Shown: positions 51,625-60,422, counted from the first letter of the stretch. The stretch is 64,000 nucleotides of DNA from Candidatus Methanomethylophilaceae archaeon (GCA_017524805.1 JAFXUX010000009.1:1-64000); one strand, 5' to 3'. Made by a program: numbers and translations. The notes: generated from the letters alone by a model not told the origin.

Positions 51625-52440
51625 TCAGTGGTAATCTTCCCAGGTCTTCTTCTTGCCGATGATATCCGATGCGGCGTGCACGGTCTCCAGCGGGGACTTG
51701 GTATACAGCGAATTGCGGAATGTCTCGACGAAAGCCTTGGATACCGCCGCCCCTCCGCAGGCCACGGGCACACCGGTCTTCTGCAGCTCGAGGAGCAGAG
51801 CGGTGTCCACCAAACCGGGCTTGGTGGTGCTCATCAAAGTCGATCCGCAAGCCAGCTGGACGTTCTTGTCCTTGACAATCTGCAGAACCTTCTCCTTGGG
51901 AACATCCCTTCCGATGTCGATGACCGTGAACCCGTTGGCCTTCAGGATGGCCGCGCAGATGTTCTTGCCTATGTCGTGCAGATCCCCTTCGGCAACGAAA
52001 GATACTATGGTGCCCTTGCTCGGGACATCCCCGATGACATCCTGGCAGAGCTTGATCCCTCCCTGCATCGCATCGTTGGACATCAGAATCTCCGGCACAA
52101 AGCTCTGGCCCATATCATACATCTCGCATTGAACCTGTATGCCGGGCATCAACGCGTTCGTGACTATGTCAACCGGATCCTTCCCATCTGCGATGAGATC
52201 CTTCACCAGGCTTTCCACAGTCTTCCTCTTGCCGTCCAGAACGCCCTGCGAAACCGCCCTGTACTTTATGTCGGCGGGGAACAGCTCCTCCTTGAGCTTC
52301 TCGGCGCTCTTCTGCTTCTTGGACACCGGGCCTATTATGCCGAGCTCTGTCGCCATCCCTTCCTGGACCAGCTTGTTGAAACGGACGGGATCTTCCTTGC
52401 GCATCCTCTCGACATTCTGCATAACAATATCCATCTTCAT
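51625..52440 (-). CDS. corrinoid (methyl-cobamide) binding protein
   Basis: A 271-residue methyltransferase corrinoid protein. Residues 1-55 are an N-terminal extension, 55-140 the helical cap that shields the methyl group (VPEILMSNDAMQGGIKLCQ), and 145-265 the B12-binding Rossmann domain with GDLHDIGKN (D-x-H-x-x-G, about residues 152-158), whose His ligates cobalt. It accepts a methyl group from a substrate methyltransferase and hands it to the next enzyme. Its start overlaps the stop of the UroD-fold gene by one base. Longer than MtmC/MtbC/MttC (about 215), so it is not obviously one of the methylamine proteins. Confidence 0.92.
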   Translation of the reverse strand: MKMDIVMQNVERMRKEDPVRFNKLVQEGMATELGIIGPVSKKQKSAEKLKEELFPADIKYRAVSQGVLDGKRKTVESLVKDLIADGKDPVDIVTNALMPGIQVQCEMYDMGQSFVPEILMSNDAMQGGIKLCQDVIGDVPSKGTIVSFVAEGDLHDIGKNICAAILKANGFTVIDIGRDVPKEKVLQIVKDKNVQLACGSTLMSTTKPGLVDTALLLELQKTGVPVACGGAAVSKAFVETFRNSLYTKSPLETVHAASDIIGKKKTWEDYH

Positions 52441-53549
52441 CAGAACGCACCCCCTTGGGCCTCATAAGTTGCCATAGCCTTGAGATTCTTCGCCTTAGCC
52501 CTTCCGTAAGCGCGGACGCAGTCGTCGATGTCGCATTCGTCCGGGATCGGAGTTTCCTTGCACGCTCTTACATAGGCCTTCAGATTGGCGATCGGAGTTC
52601 CGTTGGATACGTCGCAAGCGGTTCCGACAACGTCTACGCCTTCCCTTATGCATTGGGCAGTCCTGGCATAGACCTGCTCCGGAGTCCCGTTCGGCATCAG
52701 ATCGATCACGTCAAGGCTTCCCAGACATCTCATCTCATTGCCCAGCTGCTGCCTGACATACCATGCCGGAGGGGCATCGAACGAGAAGCAGTCCATTCCG
52801 CTCTCCTTTATCTTCGGCAGGAGCTTCTCGGTGTGCCCGCACATGTGGAGGATCTTCGGTGCGCTGACTGCCCTCGCGAACTTTTTGTGGTAAGGCAGGA
52901 CGAACTCCTCGTAAGTCTCGGGCGAAATCAGATCCCCGGATGCGGAAGGATCGGCTGGGAACAGCATATGCGCGCCCGCCGCTACCTGCTGCCTCCCATA
53001 GTCGATGCAGAAGTCGGTAGCGGCTTCGATAGCCTCGTGCGCCTTCTCTGGATCGGTTACGGTCATCATGACGAGCTTCTCCACGCCCATGATGTGGCCC
53101 GCCACGGTGAAAGGCGCAGTTATCACAGGGATTATGGGTAGATCCCCGCAATACCTCTCGCGGAGTATTCTGATCGCTTCGAGGACGACCGCCGCCCTAT
53201 CCTTCTCGTAGAATTTGTCGTCCCACGTTATGTCCTTCGGATCCTTGTAGGCTGGTCCGGTGACCGGCGGGCGGTCAGGCTTATTCCAATCCAGCTTGCA
53301 TCCTAGCACCTCCGCCTCCAATGAGATATCGAATTGCGGCCTTGCCGCCTCAATCCCGCATACTTCGTAAGGCGCGGCGGCCAGATCAGCCATCATCTTC
53401 GGATCTCTATGCGCTTTGGGCCAGGAAGCCCCGCAGAAATCCATCAGCTCTCTTGTCGTCTGGGCGAGCGGGTTCGCCGGAGGGACATAATCCACGCGTC
53501 CCCCCAATACAGCGGCCAACGCACGCCGGGTGCATGTCATCTCATTCAT
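52440..53549 (-). CDS. UroD-fold cobamide methyltransferase (MtaA/CmuA-like)
   Basis: A 369-residue protein of the uroporphyrinogen decarboxylase-like family that includes MtaA, MtbA and CmuA. The zinc site is visible as HMCGH (about residue 235) and a later Cys in [11 protein letters not shown] (about 315). These enzymes move methyl groups between a corrinoid protein and coenzyme M, or from a methylated substrate to the corrinoid. Being first in an operon with one corrinoid protein and RamA, it may be either the CoM-methylating or the substrate-specific component; the substrate is unknown. ATG 53549 follows AAGGA; TATA-like TTTTAAATAG lies about 60 bases upstream, giving a short leader. Confidence 0.87.
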   Translation of the reverse strand: MNEMTCTRRALAAVLGGRVDYVPPANPLAQTTRELMDFCGASWPKAHRDPKMMADLAAAPYEVCGIEAARPQFDISLEAEVLGCKLDWNKPDRPPVTGPAYKDPKDITWDDKFYEKDRAAVVLEAIRILRERYCGDLPIIPVITAPFTVAGHIMGVEKLVMMTVTDPEKAHEAIEAATDFCIDYGRQQVAAGAHMLFPADPSASGDLISPETYEEFVLPYHKKFARAVSAPKILHMCGHTEKLLPKIKESGMDCFSFDAPPAWYVRQQLGNEMRCLGSLDVIDLMPNGTPEQVYARTAQCIREGVDVVGTACDVSNGTPIANLKAYVRACKETPIPDECDIDDCVRAYGRAKAKNLKAMATYEAQGGAF

Positions 53550-53646
53550 TTTCAATCCTTCTGGACGGTTTTCCGTCGTTGGAATAATATCACATATTGG
53601 ACTATTTAAAATGCAACTCAACAATTAAAAAAACCCGATAACATAT

Positions 53647-53656
53647 TGATTAATCA
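53647..53656. promoter_or_regulatory. TGATTAATCA palindrome, site 1
   Basis: A perfect 10-base palindrome about 35 bases upstream of the leftward TATA box. The identical sequence recurs at 55488 before the second ramA. Confidence 0.55.
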
Positions 53657-53750
53657 CGAATAATGAACTCAAATCAACATTTCATCGCATCCTCATCGCC
53701 TATTGCCGCAGAAAAAACAATCCGAAAAGTATGTCGAATCTGCCAATCTG

Positions 53751-53824
53751 AATGATTAATATCGTTATTGGGATACAAATATTACATTAATCATTGTTTT
53801 TTGGAATGATTTAGTAATAATCAT
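53751..53824. promoter_or_regulatory. inverted AATGATTAAT repeats, sites 2 and 3
   Basis: AATGATTAAT (53751-53760) and its exact inverse ATTAATCATT (53786-53795) flank 25 bases. A further pair, ATGATT (53806-53811) and AATCAT (53819-53824), follows. All share the TGATTAAT core of site 1, on the side of the rightward CobW operon. Confidence 0.55.
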
Positions 53825-53916
53825 ATCAAGTCGATTTATTGGATACTATATTCTCTCATCTTTCTATCCAAAAACAACGACAAGATATCATATCGTATAT
53901 CATTCGACGTAAATAC

Positions 53917-54525
53917 ATGAATGCCAATCCGCTTTCCATGTATGTTTACATTATCGGTGGCTTCCTAGGCAGCGGGAAAACCACCCTTCTGATGAGGCTC
54001 GCATCCATGTATACCAAACGCGGGTTGAAAACGGCTCTTCTCGTCAACGAATCCGGTGAGATAGGTGTCGACGGAGCCACGCTCAAAGCGGAAGGATACG
54101 ACGCCATAGAACTTCCCAACGGCTGCATATGCTGCTCCCTTTCCGGCACTTTGCAATCGGCCCTCCAGAACATTGAGAACGACATCGACCCCGATGTCAT
54201 CATCGTGGAACCCACTGGGCTTGCTCTTCCCCACAAAGTCAAAGAGCTAGTCCACGTCTCAGGAATAGACGCCGAGGAAATGTTCATCATCGGAGTCGTT
54301 GACATCCAGAGATTCGACGATCTCATAAAGAAAAAGGAGCAGTTCTTCTCCATGCAGATGAACCATGCGGATTTCATCCTCATCAACAAATGCGATATCG
54401 CCAAAGAAGGGCAGATAGGTGAGATCACCGAATGGCTTAAAGACAGATACCCGAACAAACCGATTATCCCCATTTCCGCTTCCACCGGAGAGAACCTCGA
54501 AAAAGTATACGAGATGATGAGATGA
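53917..54525 (+). CDS. short CobW/G3E-family GTPase (metallochaperone type)
   Basis: A 202-residue G3E GTPase. Walker A IIGGFLGSGKTT (about 12-23), the metal-binding GCICC (CxCC, about 69-73), VEPTGLALP (about 100) and NKCD are clear. The C-terminal CobW domain present in most relatives is missing, so only the GTPase domain remains. CobW-type proteins deliver zinc, cobalt or other metals to target enzymes. The next gene, a His-rich protein, overlaps its stop codon and may supply the missing metal-binding part. The likely target is the corrinoid/zinc methyltransferase machinery around it. Start 53917 fits a TATA box at 53893; ATG 53938 is an alternative. Confidence 0.88.
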   Translation: MNANPLSMYVYIIGGFLGSGKTTLLMRLASMYTKRGLKTALLVNESGEIGVDGATLKAEGYDAIELPNGCICCSLSGTLQSALQNIENDIDPDVIIVEPTGLALPHKVKELVHVSGIDAEEMFIIGVVDIQRFDDLIKKKEQFFSMQMNHADFILINKCDIAKEGQIGEITEWLKDRYPNKPIIPISASTGENLEKVYEMMR

Positions 54526-55490
54526 GCCACGAACATGAGCACCACCATGAACAGACCTCCCTGGAAATGGCAGGAGGATGCGCCGTCGGATTCACCGGAA
54601 CAATCAACGGCTATAATGCGGACGCCGAAGCGAGATTCTCCAAGGCACTGCTGGAAACTGGAAAATGGGTTACGAAAGAGTCGGGAGTCCTTCTTGGGCA
54701 CATCAAAGCTGCCATCGTCAAGGAAGACGGATCCGGGATAACGCTTAATCTCACAGACCTGGAGAATGGGGTCGAGCACCATGGCACCCTCAGCCCGCAG
54801 GACAAAGTGAAATTCTCATTCATGTCCGCGGTTCTTGATGTCGACGAGCACGAGCTGAAACATGTTATGTGGCATGCCATCGAGGACACTGGGCTGGACT
54901 ATGAGCTTGATGAGCCGGTGTGCCACTGCCACGATCACGACAACCATCATGACGATGAATGCTGCCACGGGCACCACCACGACGATGATGGGTGCGGATG
55001 CCATGAACACGGCCATGATCACCAACATCACCATGACGATGAGTGCCACGGGCACCACCATGAGAGATGCTGCTGCGACGAAGACGAAGAGATCATCGTG
55101 GATATGACAGGTTCCCTTTCCGGGGTAAAGTCCGAAGACATGGTCAACATCATCGAATCGATGGATGAAATTTGGGAATGGATCAAAGAGAGACATGGCA
55201 TCCCAGAATACATCGAGATTACCGTAGCCCCCGAGAAGCATGATTGGGCCACGATCTGCATGACCGAAAAGGATTTCACTTATATCAGCGGCAGAATCCA
55301 CGCTTGCGACAAAATCTTCTTGCGCGTCGAATGTGCGGCGTTCGGAATCGACGAGCACCAGCTGAAACACAGGATTTTCCATGCCATCGAAGACATCGGC
55401 CCAGAATGCTCCGTGAACGGCGAAACCTACTGCCACTGCCACGACGAGTGCAGCGGAGAAGAATGCCACTGCCACGACCATAAACACTGA
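54522..55490 (+). CDS. His/Cys-rich metal-binding protein with duplicated domain
   Basis: A 322-residue protein. It begins with MSHEHEHHHEQ and has two related domains, about 18-130 and 190-305, that both end in the same pattern: DEHELKHVMWHAIEDTG then CHCHD, and DEHQLKHRIFHAIEDIG then CHCHD. Between them lies a very His-, Asp- and Cys-rich linker (about 130-185), and the tail repeats CHCHD. This is a strong zinc, nickel or cobalt reservoir. ATG overlaps the CobW stop, so the two are made together, and ramA follows. I know no named family for the repeated domain. Confidence 0.8.
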   Translation: MSHEHEHHHEQTSLEMAGGCAVGFTGTINGYNADAEARFSKALLETGKWVTKESGVLLGHIKAAIVKEDGSGITLNLTDLENGVEHHGTLSPQDKVKFSFMSAVLDVDEHELKHVMWHAIEDTGLDYELDEPVCHCHDHDNHHDDECCHGHHHDDDGCGCHEHGHDHQHHHDDECHGHHHERCCCDEDEEIIVDMTGSLSGVKSEDMVNIIESMDEIWEWIKERHGIPEYIEITVAPEKHDWATICMTEKDFTYISGRIHACDKIFLRVECAAFGIDEHQLKHRIFHAIEDIGPECSVNGETYCHCHDECSGEECHCHDHKH

Positions 55491-55497
55491 TTAATCA
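55488..55497. promoter_or_regulatory. TGATTAATCA palindrome, site 4
   Basis: The same perfect 10-base palindrome as at 53647, overlapping the stop codon of the His-rich gene, 88 bases before the second ramA start. Confidence 0.5.
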
Positions 55498-55584
55498 ACA
55501 TACCGTCAGCAGAATCACCCTTAAACCGCCAAAAGGCGGAAACCTTTTACTTTTCATCCTTCTAACATCACTTGGAGGAAACAG

Positions 55585-57198
55585 ATGAACGGAATATCGC
55601 TGGACATTGGAACCAGCGGTACCAGAGGCCACCTAGTGGATTTGGATACCGGAAAAATCATATCGACTGCGGTGACGGAGTGCCATCCGCTGCCTGGCGC
55701 CAACATTATGGATCATCTGACGTTCTGCATAAACGCCGGAACCGATGTTGCGCACAAAATTCTGATGGACACGGTGAACAAAGTCATCGCCGCCCTAGGA
55801 GCAGAAAAAGAAAAGGTCGAAAGGGTCAGCATATGCGGGAACCCCATTCAGCTGTCTCTTTTCCAGGGGATACCGGTGGATGACCTCGCATTCGCCGGGG
55901 AGAATGCACATAAAGCCAGAGGGATCAAAGAACAGAAAAGGGATGCCGGCATCTTCTCTGCGGTCGACGCGGGACTCGATGTCAAAGATTCCTGCGAACT
56001 TCTGGTGCCGCCCGCAATTAGGCATGAGATTGGGGCTGATGCCCTTGCGATGATGTATAAAAGCGGATTCCTGGAGCAGAAAGAGAACTGCATGGTCACT
56101 GATTACGGGACCAACGCCGAGATGGCTCTGAAAGTGGGGGACAATATCTTCACCGGATCCGCCGCGGCAGGCCCGGCCATGGAAGGGCAGTCCATAAAAT
56201 GCGGAATGCTTGCGGGACCTGGGGCAATCTCTGATCTGGAGTATGATTTCCAATGGATATGCAAAGTATTGGACGAAAACATCACCCCACAGAACGGTTC
56301 CAGAGTTGATTTCAGCCTGGAAACCGTCGAGCCTGAAGGTCCGATGAGCGGAAAAGCCATCGGAATCACCGGAACGGGAGTTGTGGCCGCGGTCGCCGCC
56401 GCCATGGAAAACCACCTCTATAGGAAAGGCAAGATCACGACTTCCGATGGAAAGCTGCACATGCAGGATGGCGTCTACATCGACTCGAAAGACGTGTCGG
56501 AGGCTATGAAAGCGATAGGAGCCATCAGAGCCGGCCATTTCACTCTCTTGGAGCATGCTGGCATCAAATTCAGCGAGATGAAGACCATGTACATGGCCGG
56601 AGCCTCGGGAACCTATGTCGATGCCCTGAAAGCGAGAGAGATAGGTTTGGTCCCTCCCTCATGCGATACCATCTATCAGTACGGAAACACCTCATTGGCC
56701 ATGTCGACCGACATACTGAGGAATCCAGAGCTTCTGGATGAGCTGCAAGACATCGCCAACAGCATCAGAGCCAACCACGTCATGTTCGCCAAGGACAAGA
56801 TCTTCGAGCAGATCTACATGCAAGAGCTTGCGGTCTGCGAGGAGGGCATGAGCATTGAGATGTACAACAGAAACAACGCGATGGCCGGCATCCAAGAGCT
56901 TCCGAAGCCGACCGGAACACCGAAAATCCACCGCGTTGTCGAACGTGACATACCCGATCTCGGTGAGAAGGGGCTGACAATCCTCCATGACATCGGAACC
57001 GAGCTCCGCGGCCGCATGAAAGGTTGCACTGGCTGCAAGAAATGCGAAAGGGAATGCCCCGAGAAAGCTCTCACAGTGACCCGCGACAAAGAGATCATAG
57101 TGAAGACCAAAGACTGCCTGGGAACCGCCTGCTACAGGTGCCAGTTCTCATGTCCCGAAAAAGTGTACAGATACGACGATCTGAAACTGACTTTCTGA
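55585..57198 (+). CDS. ramA: RamA-type corrinoid activation protein (second copy)
   Basis: A 537-residue relative of the first RamA, with the same landmarks: SLDIGTSGTRGHLVDLD, SICGNPIQLSLFQG, TDYGTNAEMALKVGDNIFTGSAAAGP (long conserved block), MYMAGASGTYVD, and C-terminal clusters CTGCKKCERECP and CLGTACYRCQFSCP. It lacks the aromatic tail of the first copy and is closer to the usual RamA length. A strong ribosome site, GGAGGAAAC, precedes the ATG. It probably activates corrinoid proteins encoded elsewhere, such as methylamine or methanol systems, while the first copy serves the local one; this division is inference. Confidence 0.93.
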   Translation: MNGISLDIGTSGTRGHLVDLDTGKIISTAVTECHPLPGANIMDHLTFCINAGTDVAHKILMDTVNKVIAALGAEKEKVERVSICGNPIQLSLFQGIPVDDLAFAGENAHKARGIKEQKRDAGIFSAVDAGLDVKDSCELLVPPAIRHEIGADALAMMYKSGFLEQKENCMVTDYGTNAEMALKVGDNIFTGSAAAGPAMEGQSIKCGMLAGPGAISDLEYDFQWICKVLDENITPQNGSRVDFSLETVEPEGPMSGKAIGITGTGVVAAVAAAMENHLYRKGKITTSDGKLHMQDGVYIDSKDVSEAMKAIGAIRAGHFTLLEHAGIKFSEMKTMYMAGASGTYVDALKAREIGLVPPSCDTIYQYGNTSLAMSTDILRNPELLDELQDIANSIRANHVMFAKDKIFEQIYMQELAVCEEGMSIEMYNRNNAMAGIQELPKPTGTPKIHRVVERDIPDLGEKGLTILHDIGTELRGRMKGCTGCKKCERECPEKALTVTRDKEIIVKTKDCLGTACYRCQFSCPEKVYRYDDLKLTF

Positions 57199-57237
57199 GA
57201 GGATAAGTTGCCGCCGAGATTCGACGGCAACCCTCTC
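57197..57237 (+). terminator. two-part hairpin after second ramA
   Basis: GAGAGG pairs with CCTCTC, and inside it TTGCCG pairs with CGGCAA. The stem starts within the ramA stop region and is followed by an AT-rich stretch. Confidence 0.55.
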
Positions 57238-57333
57238 ATCTATGATTTGGCGTTTCTAAATATTTTGAAAAGAGCCGAAGGCCCCAGCCCTGCGTGCCTT
57301 ACACACAATTACTGGGGCTTCTGGCATTGGAAG

Positions 57334-58194
57334 TCAATCTTCCATGACGTTCTGCATTTCCAGATATTCGAGGATCCTCTTCCTCAGCTCGGTGAATTCG
57401 GGGTTCGCCCTGTCCCTAGGCCTTTTCCACGGGACGTCGATTATCTTGTAGATAGTAGATGGCCTCTTGGTCAGTATTACTACCCTGTCTGATAGGAAGA
57501 GAGCCTCATCGACCGAGTGCGTAACGAATAGGATGGTCCTTTCGCTGCGCGTGATGATGTTGGTCAGCTGCTCCTGCATGATGTTCCTGGTCTGCGCATC
57601 CAAAGCGCCGAACGGCTCATCCATCAGAATGACAGCCGGATGCATGACCAACGCGCGCGCTATCCCGACGCGCTGCTTCATCCCGCCGGAAAGCTCGTGG
57701 ATGCGTGAATCAGCGAATTTCTCCAGACCGACGGCCTTTATGTATCTCATCGCCCTCTCTTCGGCCTCATCCTTAGGGACTTTGGCGATCTCCATGCCGA
57801 ATTTGACATTCTGCTTCACCGTCCTCCATGGGAACAGCGCGAAATCCTGGAAAACCATGCCGCGATCCGACCCTGGCGAAGTGCATTCGTTGTCCCCGAT
57901 GGTTATCTTCCCGCTGGTGGGCTGAAGCAGCCCTGCGATGCAGCGGAGGATTGTGGTCTTGCCGCATCCTGACGGGCCTACGATGGATACGAATTCGCCT
58001 TTCTTCACATCCAAAGAGAAATCGTCCACGGCTACCGTCTCTTTATCGTCGGTAACATAGACGACCCTCAGGTTTTTGATGGACATCAAAGTCTCTCCTT
58101 CGGGGATGTGCTTGTAAAGCTCGTCCGTACGATCGGCGCGGACGCGATCCTGGCTGTATTTCTCCCCTTCGATCTTGATTTTGCTCTTGGACAT
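57334..58194 (-). CDS. ABC transporter ATPase (nitrate/sulfonate/taurine type)
   Basis: A 286-residue ATPase. Walker A VGPSGCGKTT (about 76), Q-loop QDFALFPWRTV, signature LSGGMKQRVGIARAL, Walker B VILMDEPFGALDA and the H-switch FVTHSVDEAL are all present. The first 40 residues are a charged extension. It belongs to the SsuB/TauB/NrtD type, which powers uptake of sulfonates, nitrate, or thiamine precursors. ATG 58194 overlaps the permease stop by one base. With the permease and binding protein it makes one importer; the cargo is unknown. Confidence 0.93.
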   Translation of the reverse strand: MSKSKIKIEGEKYSQDRVRADRTDELYKHIPEGETLMSIKNLRVVYVTDDKETVAVDDFSLDVKKGEFVSIVGPSGCGKTTILRCIAGLLQPTSGKITIGDNECTSPGSDRGMVFQDFALFPWRTVKQNVKFGMEIAKVPKDEAEERAMRYIKAVGLEKFADSRIHELSGGMKQRVGIARALVMHPAVILMDEPFGALDAQTRNIMQEQLTNIITRSERTILFVTHSVDEALFLSDRVVILTKRPSTIYKIIDVPWKRPRDRANPEFTELRKRILEYLEMQNVMED

Positions 58195-59000
58195 CAGACA
58201 TCCATCCCCATTCTTCTGGAAACTATTCTGGAAACGTATTCGGCAAGGCCTGTAGTAAGAAGACCGAGGATCGCAATCACGATGATTCCGGCGTAGGCTT
58301 GCGGGAATGCTCCGTAAGTGATCATGTTCGCGACATAGAATCCGATACCGCCGAGAGGGGTCGCATAAAGCTCTGCGGCGACTATGCACATCCAACCTAT
58401 CCCAAGACCGACTTTTATACCGTTCATCAGGTAGGGGATGGTAGACGGTATCAACACTTTAAGGAATATCTGCATGTTCGAAGCGCCAAGAGTCTTGGAC
58501 GCATCTATCAAAACCTTGTCTATTTTGGTGACACCGAATATGATGTTGGTCAAAAGGGGGAAGAATATTCCTATGAAGACCACGAAAGTGGCACCTTGGA
58601 TGTAACCGAACAGCAATATGAATATGGGGGCCCATGCAATAGGGGCAATGGGTCTGAGAACCTCGATCCAGGGATTCACGAACGACCTGATGTACTTGAA
58701 ATTCCCCAGAATAAGCCCTATGGGCAAAGCTATGACGAGCGCCAGCACGAATCCCCTCAAGAACTTGCTCAGACTTGACGCGACGTATGTGGATAAAGAC
58801 AAGCCCGTCACTGGATCGCCGTTGTATATGAGATTTACAAGCGCTTCGAAAGTCTCGAAAGGCTCCGGAATAGCCGCGTTATTTGCGATCTTGGAAACGA
58901 CCCACCACAAACATACGAATGCGATGAGCGAGACCGCTGTTATGAGCACCGTTCTTATGAAACGATGATATTTGTTGTGTTCATCAAATTTTAAGCTCAT
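58194..59000 (-). CDS. ABC transporter permease (SsuC/TauC type)
   Basis: A 268-residue membrane protein with about six helices. The EAA-type cytoplasmic loop, KVLIDASKTLGASNMQIFLKVLIPSTIPYL region near residues 162-190, contains the conserved A-x3-LGAS motif that contacts the ATPase. The start is ATG 59000 (MSLKFDEHNKY); an in-frame codon seven residues upstream is less likely. A TATA-like TTTTATTC lies about 30 bases upstream, so the permease and ATPase may have a promoter separate from the binding-protein gene. Confidence 0.92.
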   Translation of the reverse strand: MSLKFDEHNKYHRFIRTVLITAVSLIAFVCLWWVVSKIANNAAIPEPFETFEALVNLIYNGDPVTGLSLSTYVASSLSKFLRGFVLALVIALPIGLILGNFKYIRSFVNPWIEVLRPIAPIAWAPIFILLFGYIQGATFVVFIGIFFPLLTNIIFGVTKIDKVLIDASKTLGASNMQIFLKVLIPSTIPYLMNGIKVGLGIGWMCIVAAELYATPLGGIGFYVANMITYGAFPQAYAGIIVIAILGLLTTGLAEYVSRIVSRRMGMDV

Positions 59001-59078
59001 TCGTTTCACAACGCCTAACAATATGCAATGAATAAAAGGTTTTAGGGAAGTGCCCCGGTTTCCCGGGACTTTTTAACT

Positions 59079-60293
59079 TTAGGACTCTTGGATTACCCTT
59101 TGGAACTGGGGCTCCCAAATTATGCCGGCGTCGATGAACTCGTTGCCGGCGATGAGGTTGTAATTCGAAAGATTAGTGATCCAATAGATGGTGTCCGACG
59201 AGATCTTTTCTCCGACGGTGTACTGCTTAACCTTCAGCCCCATCTCGTTCGCGAGGGTGAGAAGCTGGATGTGCTGGATGGAGGTCGTCCCGGGGGTGCC
59301 GTAAACAAGCCCTCCCCAGGCCTTGGCGTTCTCGGAGCTGACCGAATACTTGCCGTTCGAAGCGCTGTAGAAAGCGGTTCCGTTCCTCTTGAAGTCAGAG
59401 GAAGAGGGGTCATCGAGGACTTTGGAGTTGATGTAGAGGCCGGAGCCTTCGCTGTTGACGCGGGCTACGAGGTTGTATGCCTTCGACGTATCCTTGACCG
59501 AATCCGAATCGATGTATCCGAAGTTGATCATGTTGATCGTCGCGGGAGGTGCCCCGAGGAATCCGAGCTGGGCATCGCCGTTTATGAGCGAAGTGGCGAC
59601 CCCGCCCCCGTTGGTGGCGTTAGATATCTCGATGCTCACGCCGTACTCCCTGAACATGCCCTTCTCGATTCCGACATGGATGGCTATCTGGTGTATGTCG
59701 CCGCTGATCACCGAGACCTTGACGGAAGCGGTTCCGGGCTTCAGGCTTTCCTTGTTCTGGATGGCATCTTTCATGTACGAGTCGCTCACGTAGTTGTCAG
59801 CGAACTTGGCGGGATCTTTGACTTCCTTGGTCAGAGCGCCGACATCCTTGAGCCCAGCAACAAGGGACTGAACGTCGGACTTGAGGTAGGCGAGATTTCC
59901 GTCGTTCCCGTCGGCGTAGAGATACGATATATTGGAAAGAGCGTCTTTGACCTCCTGTTCGGAAAGCCCGGGCACCTTGTTCTTGCTGAATTCGACGAGC
60001 CACTTGTAGTCGTCGGATGCGGGGTTCTTGATCGCCTGGTCGACGAAAATGACCGCATCATGGTATCCTGCGAGGAACTTCTCGACTCCCTCGGAGTTGT
60101 TCTCGAGATAGCTGTAATTGGCCGCGATGACGCAGCATGTATGGTCGGGGAAAAAGTTGTTGGTAAGTCCCAGACTGACATAGTCGGACTTCTTGTCTTC
60201 ATGGCCTCCGTTGTTGCCGAACGCGAAAAACGCTGCCGCAGCGGCGACGGCGACAATCGCGACCAGCAGAACGGCTAGAATCCTTTTGTCCAT
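59079..60293 (-). CDS. ABC substrate-binding protein with apparently permuted halves
   Basis: A 404-residue binding protein of the NMT1/SsuA type. An N-terminal helix (6-26) without lipobox Cys anchors it outside the cell. The order is unusual: residues 38-180 (DYVSLGLTNNFFPDHTCCVIAANYS through KFADNYVSDSYMKDA) resemble the C-terminal half of ordinary family members, while residues 191-404, beginning VKVSVISGDIHQIAIHVGIEKG, resemble the mature N-terminal half and stop at AGIIWEPQFQ, where a normal protein would continue. This is a circular permutation or a domain-swapped fusion. Ribosome site AAGGAGA precedes the ATG. It is separated from the permease by a hairpin. Stop TAA. Confidence 0.85.
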   Translation of the reverse strand: MDKRILAVLLVAIVAVAAAAAFFAFGNNGGHEDKKSDYVSLGLTNNFFPDHTCCVIAANYSYLENNSEGVEKFLAGYHDAVIFVDQAIKNPASDDYKWLVEFSKNKVPGLSEQEVKDALSNISYLYADGNDGNLAYLKSDVQSLVAGLKDVGALTKEVKDPAKFADNYVSDSYMKDAIQNKESLKPGTASVKVSVISGDIHQIAIHVGIEKGMFREYGVSIEISNATNGGGVATSLINGDAQLGFLGAPPATINMINFGYIDSDSVKDTSKAYNLVARVNSEGSGLYINSKVLDDPSSSDFKRNGTAFYSASNGKYSVSSENAKAWGGLVYGTPGTTSIQHIQLLTLANEMGLKVKQYTVGEKISSDTIYWITNLSNYNLIAGNEFIDAGIIWEPQFQRVIQES

Positions 60294-60374
60294 GGATTTG
60301 TCTCCTTGACTGAAGATTCTCGGTCGGGGTATATTACATCTATGTCCAATGATTATACAAAAGGGATAATTCGT

Positions 60375-60422
60375 TGGCCAGCAAACACAAGAAAGAATCG
60401 ACCCTGTTTTCGTTGCTGGCCA
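60375..60422. repeat. 10-base inverted repeat between SpeD-like and binding-protein genes
   Basis: TGGCCAGCAA (60375-60384) and its exact inverse TTGCTGGCCA (60413-60422) flank 28 bases. It lies just downstream of the SpeD-like gene and could be a terminator stem or an RNA element in the leader of the binding-protein gene. Confidence 0.5.

Larger units (their letters stand above)
53550..53916. promoter_or_regulatory. shared regulatory region of two divergent methyl-transfer operons
   Basis: A gene-free, AT-rich stretch of 367 bases between the methyltransferase operon (left) and the CobW operon (right). It contains the leftward TATA box (53604-53614), a rightward TATA-like CGTATATC (53893-53900), and at least four copies or half-copies of a TGATTAATCA motif between 53647 and 53824. 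No RNA gene is evident. Confidence 0.6.

Noticed and set aside
54900-55080. possible repeat array in the CAC/GAT-rich stretch
   Set aside because: It is low-complexity coding DNA for His- and Asp-rich residues; spacing is irregular, so it is not a CRISPR or tandem repeat array.
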